DNA of 6,794 bases, taken from assembly GCA_003221075.1 (NCBI GenBank), contig QHUF01000201.1, positions 1-6,794 on the forward strand. The letters are read 5' to 3'. The DNA is from Gemmatimonadota bacterium (GTDB taxonomy: Bacteria; Gemmatimonadota; Gemmatimonadetes; Gemmatimonadales; GWC2-71-9). Each line of letters opens with the position of its first letter. Position 1 is the stretch's first letter. The notes beneath the pieces are model-generated. The model saw only the letters and a list, made by a program, of their open reading frames with translations, was not told the origin of the DNA and did no database searches. This document shows, in pieces, positions 5,360 to 6,794 of this stretch. The position numbers and the translations under genes are program-made.

Positions 5360-5812
5360 ATGCTCACTGAGAGTCTTGTCGAGGCCTTTCGGACCCGGCT
5401 CGAAGCATTGGGGTTCGATCTGGCCGACCTGCGCATCGGCGGTACGCCGAATCGACCGCTCGTCCAAGTCCGCATTGACTGTCCGCCACGGAACGTCACG
5501 GTCGAAGACTGCAGCCAGGTCAGTCGGGCGCTCGAACAATGGCTCGATGTAGGCGGTCCCCTGGGCAATAGGTATGTCTTGGAGGTGTCGAGCCCGGGGA
5601 TCGAACGGCCCGTGCGCTGGCACCGCCATTGGGCCCAGTTCGTGGGACGTGACGTCAACGTGAAACTGGCAGGGCTGGGGCGGGTGCGGGCCCGAATCGT
5701 GTCGGTCCCCGATGAAGAAACGGTGGTGCTCCAGCCGAAGGGTGATGCCGAGCGCGAATACAGGCTCTCGGACGTACGGGATGCTCGCCTCGCGAGCGAT
5801 ACAGACGGCTGA
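5360..5812 (+). CDS. rimP: Ribosome maturation factor RimP
   Basis: RimP is a cytoplasmic protein that assists maturation of the 30S ribosomal subunit. The 150-residue product has the normal length and both domains. The N-terminal alpha/beta domain carries LVEAFRTRLEALGFDLADLRI, the DCSQVSRALEQWLD helix and the family signature YVLEVSSPGIERPV (about residues 73-86). The C-terminal SH3-like barrel runs from about FVGRDVNVKLAGLGRVRARIV to the end and includes YRLSDVRDARL. The ATG at 5360 is the only plausible start, since no other in-frame start lies nearby and the family begins here. It is preceded directly by the T8 tract of a terminator-like hairpin, with no Shine-Dalgarno sequence. nusA follows 26 bases after the stop, the standard rimP-nusA arrangement. 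Confidence 0.95.
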   Translation: MLTESLVEAFRTRLEALGFDLADLRIGGTPNRPLVQVRIDCPPRNVTVEDCSQVSRALEQWLDVGGPLGNRYVLEVSSPGIERPVRWHRHWAQFVGRDVNVKLAGLGRVRARIVSVPDEETVVLQPKGDAEREYRLSDVRDARLASDTDG

Positions 5813-5823
5813 TGGCTGATGGC
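5807..5823. repeat. Short direct repeat TGATGGC at the rimP end
   Basis: TGATGGC occurs twice in tandem (5810-5816 and 5817-5823), preceded by a further GGC. The first copy contains the rimP stop and an ATG (5812) that is in frame with nusA. It may be simple slippage. Confidence 0.5.
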
Positions 5824-5827
5824 CGAC

Positions 5828-5832
5828 AAGGA
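5828..5832 (+). promoter_or_regulatory. Ribosome binding site for nusA
   Basis: AAGGA lies six bases before the ATG at 5839. It favours this start over the in-frame ATG at 5812, which overlaps the rimP stop (TGATG) but has no such site close by. Confidence 0.6.
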
Positions 5833-5838
5833 CTTGTG

Positions 5839-6794
5839 ATGGCAAATGCGACTGATGTTGTCTCCGCAATCAAAGAGCTGACGAACACGAAGCAGCTTGA
5901 GCGCGGCGAGCTGATCGACCTGCTCAAGGACGGGCTCCATGCCGCGCTCGTGAAGCGCTACGGCCCCAACGTCCGTGCCGAGATCGGGATCGACGAGATG
6001 AAGGGATCGATCCGGATCGTGGTCCTCAAAACGGTCGTCGAAACCATCGAGGATCCGGGGACCCAGGTCTCGCTCGAGGAAGCGCGGTACGAGGATCCTG
6101 ACTTCGCGCCGGGGGACGTGCTTGAAGAAGAAGTCCCGTTCGAGCAGTTCGGACGGACCGCGGTCCAGGCGGCGAAGCAGCGCATCATCCAGCGCGTCCG
6201 GGAAGGCGAGCGCTCCCGCATCCGGGAGGAGTTCTCCGGCAAGGTGGGCGAGCTGCTCTCGGGTGAGGTCCAACAGATCGAGCGCGGCAAAATCGTCGTC
6301 ATGCTCAACAAGTTCCGTGAAGCCGAAGCGATCATCCCCTACCGCGATCAGAATCATCGCGAGCACTTCCATCAGGGCGATACGATTCGCGCGGTGCTGA
6401 AGCGGATCGAGGAGACGCCGAAAGGCCCGCGGCTCATTTTGTCGCGTGCGGACCCGCTGTTCGTCAAAGCGCTGTTCAAGCTGGAGGTCCCCGAAATTCA
6501 GCAGCAGATCGTCGAGATCCGCGCCACGGCACGGGAAGCGGGCAGCCGCACCAAGATCGCGGTGTGGTCGCGCGACGACGGTATCGATCCGGTCGGCGCG
6601 TGCGTGGGATTGAAGGGCTCGCGCGTCCAGGCTGTCGTGAACGAGCTCAACGGCGAGCGCATCGACATCGTCCCGTGGTCGTCCGACCCCGAGCGGTTCG
6701 CCAAGCTGTCGCTGGCGCCGGCCCGCGTCGCCCGCGTCTTCTCCGATCCCGAGTCGAAAACGATTCAGGCGATCGTGGACGAGGACCAGCTGTC
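5839..6794 (+). CDS. nusA: Transcription termination/antitermination factor NusA, N-terminal 318 residues (3' end outside the window)
   Basis: NusA binds RNA polymerase and nascent RNA and controls pausing, intrinsic termination and antitermination. The frame is open to the window edge. The N-terminal polymerase-binding domain covers about residues 1-128 (VVSAIKELTNTKQLERGELI; the conserved EEVPFEQFGRTAVQAAKQRI). The S1 domain covers about 130-200 (GKVGELLSGEVQQIERGKIV; GPRLILSRADP). KH1 is unmistakable, with EAGSRTKIAVWS (about 232-243), DPVGACVGLKGSRVQAVVNE (250-269) and GERIDIVPWS (about 273-282). KH2 begins near the edge (SKTIQAIVDEDQLS). The ATG at 5839 follows AAGGA at good spacing; starting at 5812 would add nine residues (MADGRQGLV). 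It shares an operon with rimP, whose leader carries a terminator-like hairpin that NusA could act on. Confidence 0.97.
   Translation, partial: MANATDVVSAIKELTNTKQLERGELIDLLKDGLHAALVKRYGPNVRAEIGIDEMKGSIRIVVLKTVVETIEDPGTQVSLEEARYEDPDFAPGDVLEEEVPFEQFGRTAVQAAKQRIIQRVREGERSRIREEFSGKVGELLSGEVQQIERGKIVVMLNKFREAEAIIPYRDQNHREHFHQGDTIRAVLKRIEETPKGPRLILSRADPLFVKALFKLEVPEIQQQIVEIRATAREAGSRTKIAVWSRDDGIDPVGACVGLKGSRVQAVVNELNGERIDIVPWSSDPERFAKLSLAPARVARVFSDPESKTIQAIVDEDQL

Noticed and set aside
5182..6372. Minus-strand open frame of 396 codons
   Set aside because: It is antisense to rimP, nusA and the pgeF end, which are all unmistakable, and it has no recognisable domain.

Overview
The window is high-GC, gene-dense bacterial chromosome with no mobile element, CRISPR array or RNA gene that I can see. 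Every region except about 150 bases is coding or a recognisable signal. The gene set (gatB, murA, pgeF/yfiH, rimP, nusA) is housekeeping. The protein sequences, the high GC content and the gene order suggest an environmental phylum such as Gemmatimonadota, but this is an impression from memory and not a test.

Layout. (1) Bases 2-652, plus strand: the C-terminal part of GatB, a subunit of the tRNA-dependent amidotransferase, with its 5' end outside the window and an in-frame TAG at 83-85. (2) Bases 649-3154, minus strand: three tightly packed genes, in transcription order a CPA2-like membrane antiporter homologue, a small membrane protein with a DUF948-like layout, and a secreted zinc-dependent phospholipase C-type protein. 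Their junctions are TGATG and GTGA overlaps, so they are probably translationally coupled. The last one converges on gatB, and both genes end in the same CTAG palindrome. (3) Bases 3155-3207: a short divergent intergenic region with three overlapping inverted repeats and a candidate promoter for murA. (4) Bases 3208-5294, plus strand: murA, whose active-site Cys is replaced by Asp (predicting fosfomycin insensitivity), then pgeF, overlapping by GTGA. The junction lies in an unusual palindromic element built of 8-base repeats, which encodes the last residues of MurA and the first residues of PgeF. (5) Bases 5291-6794, plus strand: a TTGACA promoter, a terminator-like hairpin with eight T residues that ends directly at the rimP start codon, then rimP and the first 318 codons of nusA.

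How they fit together. MurA makes the first committed peptidoglycan precursor and PgeF is a peptidoglycan-linked editing enzyme, so their coupling makes biological sense. RimP and NusA form the widespread rimP-nusA translation/transcription operon. A terminator in its leader is a natural site for attenuation, possibly by NusA itself. The minus-strand trio has no obvious pathway. It looks like a membrane/envelope unit with one exported enzyme.

Most interesting points: the leader terminator touching the rimP start codon, the octamer-repeat palindrome at murA-pgeF, the Cys-to-Asp MurA, and the TAG in gatB, which may be an assembly error or a real nonsense change.
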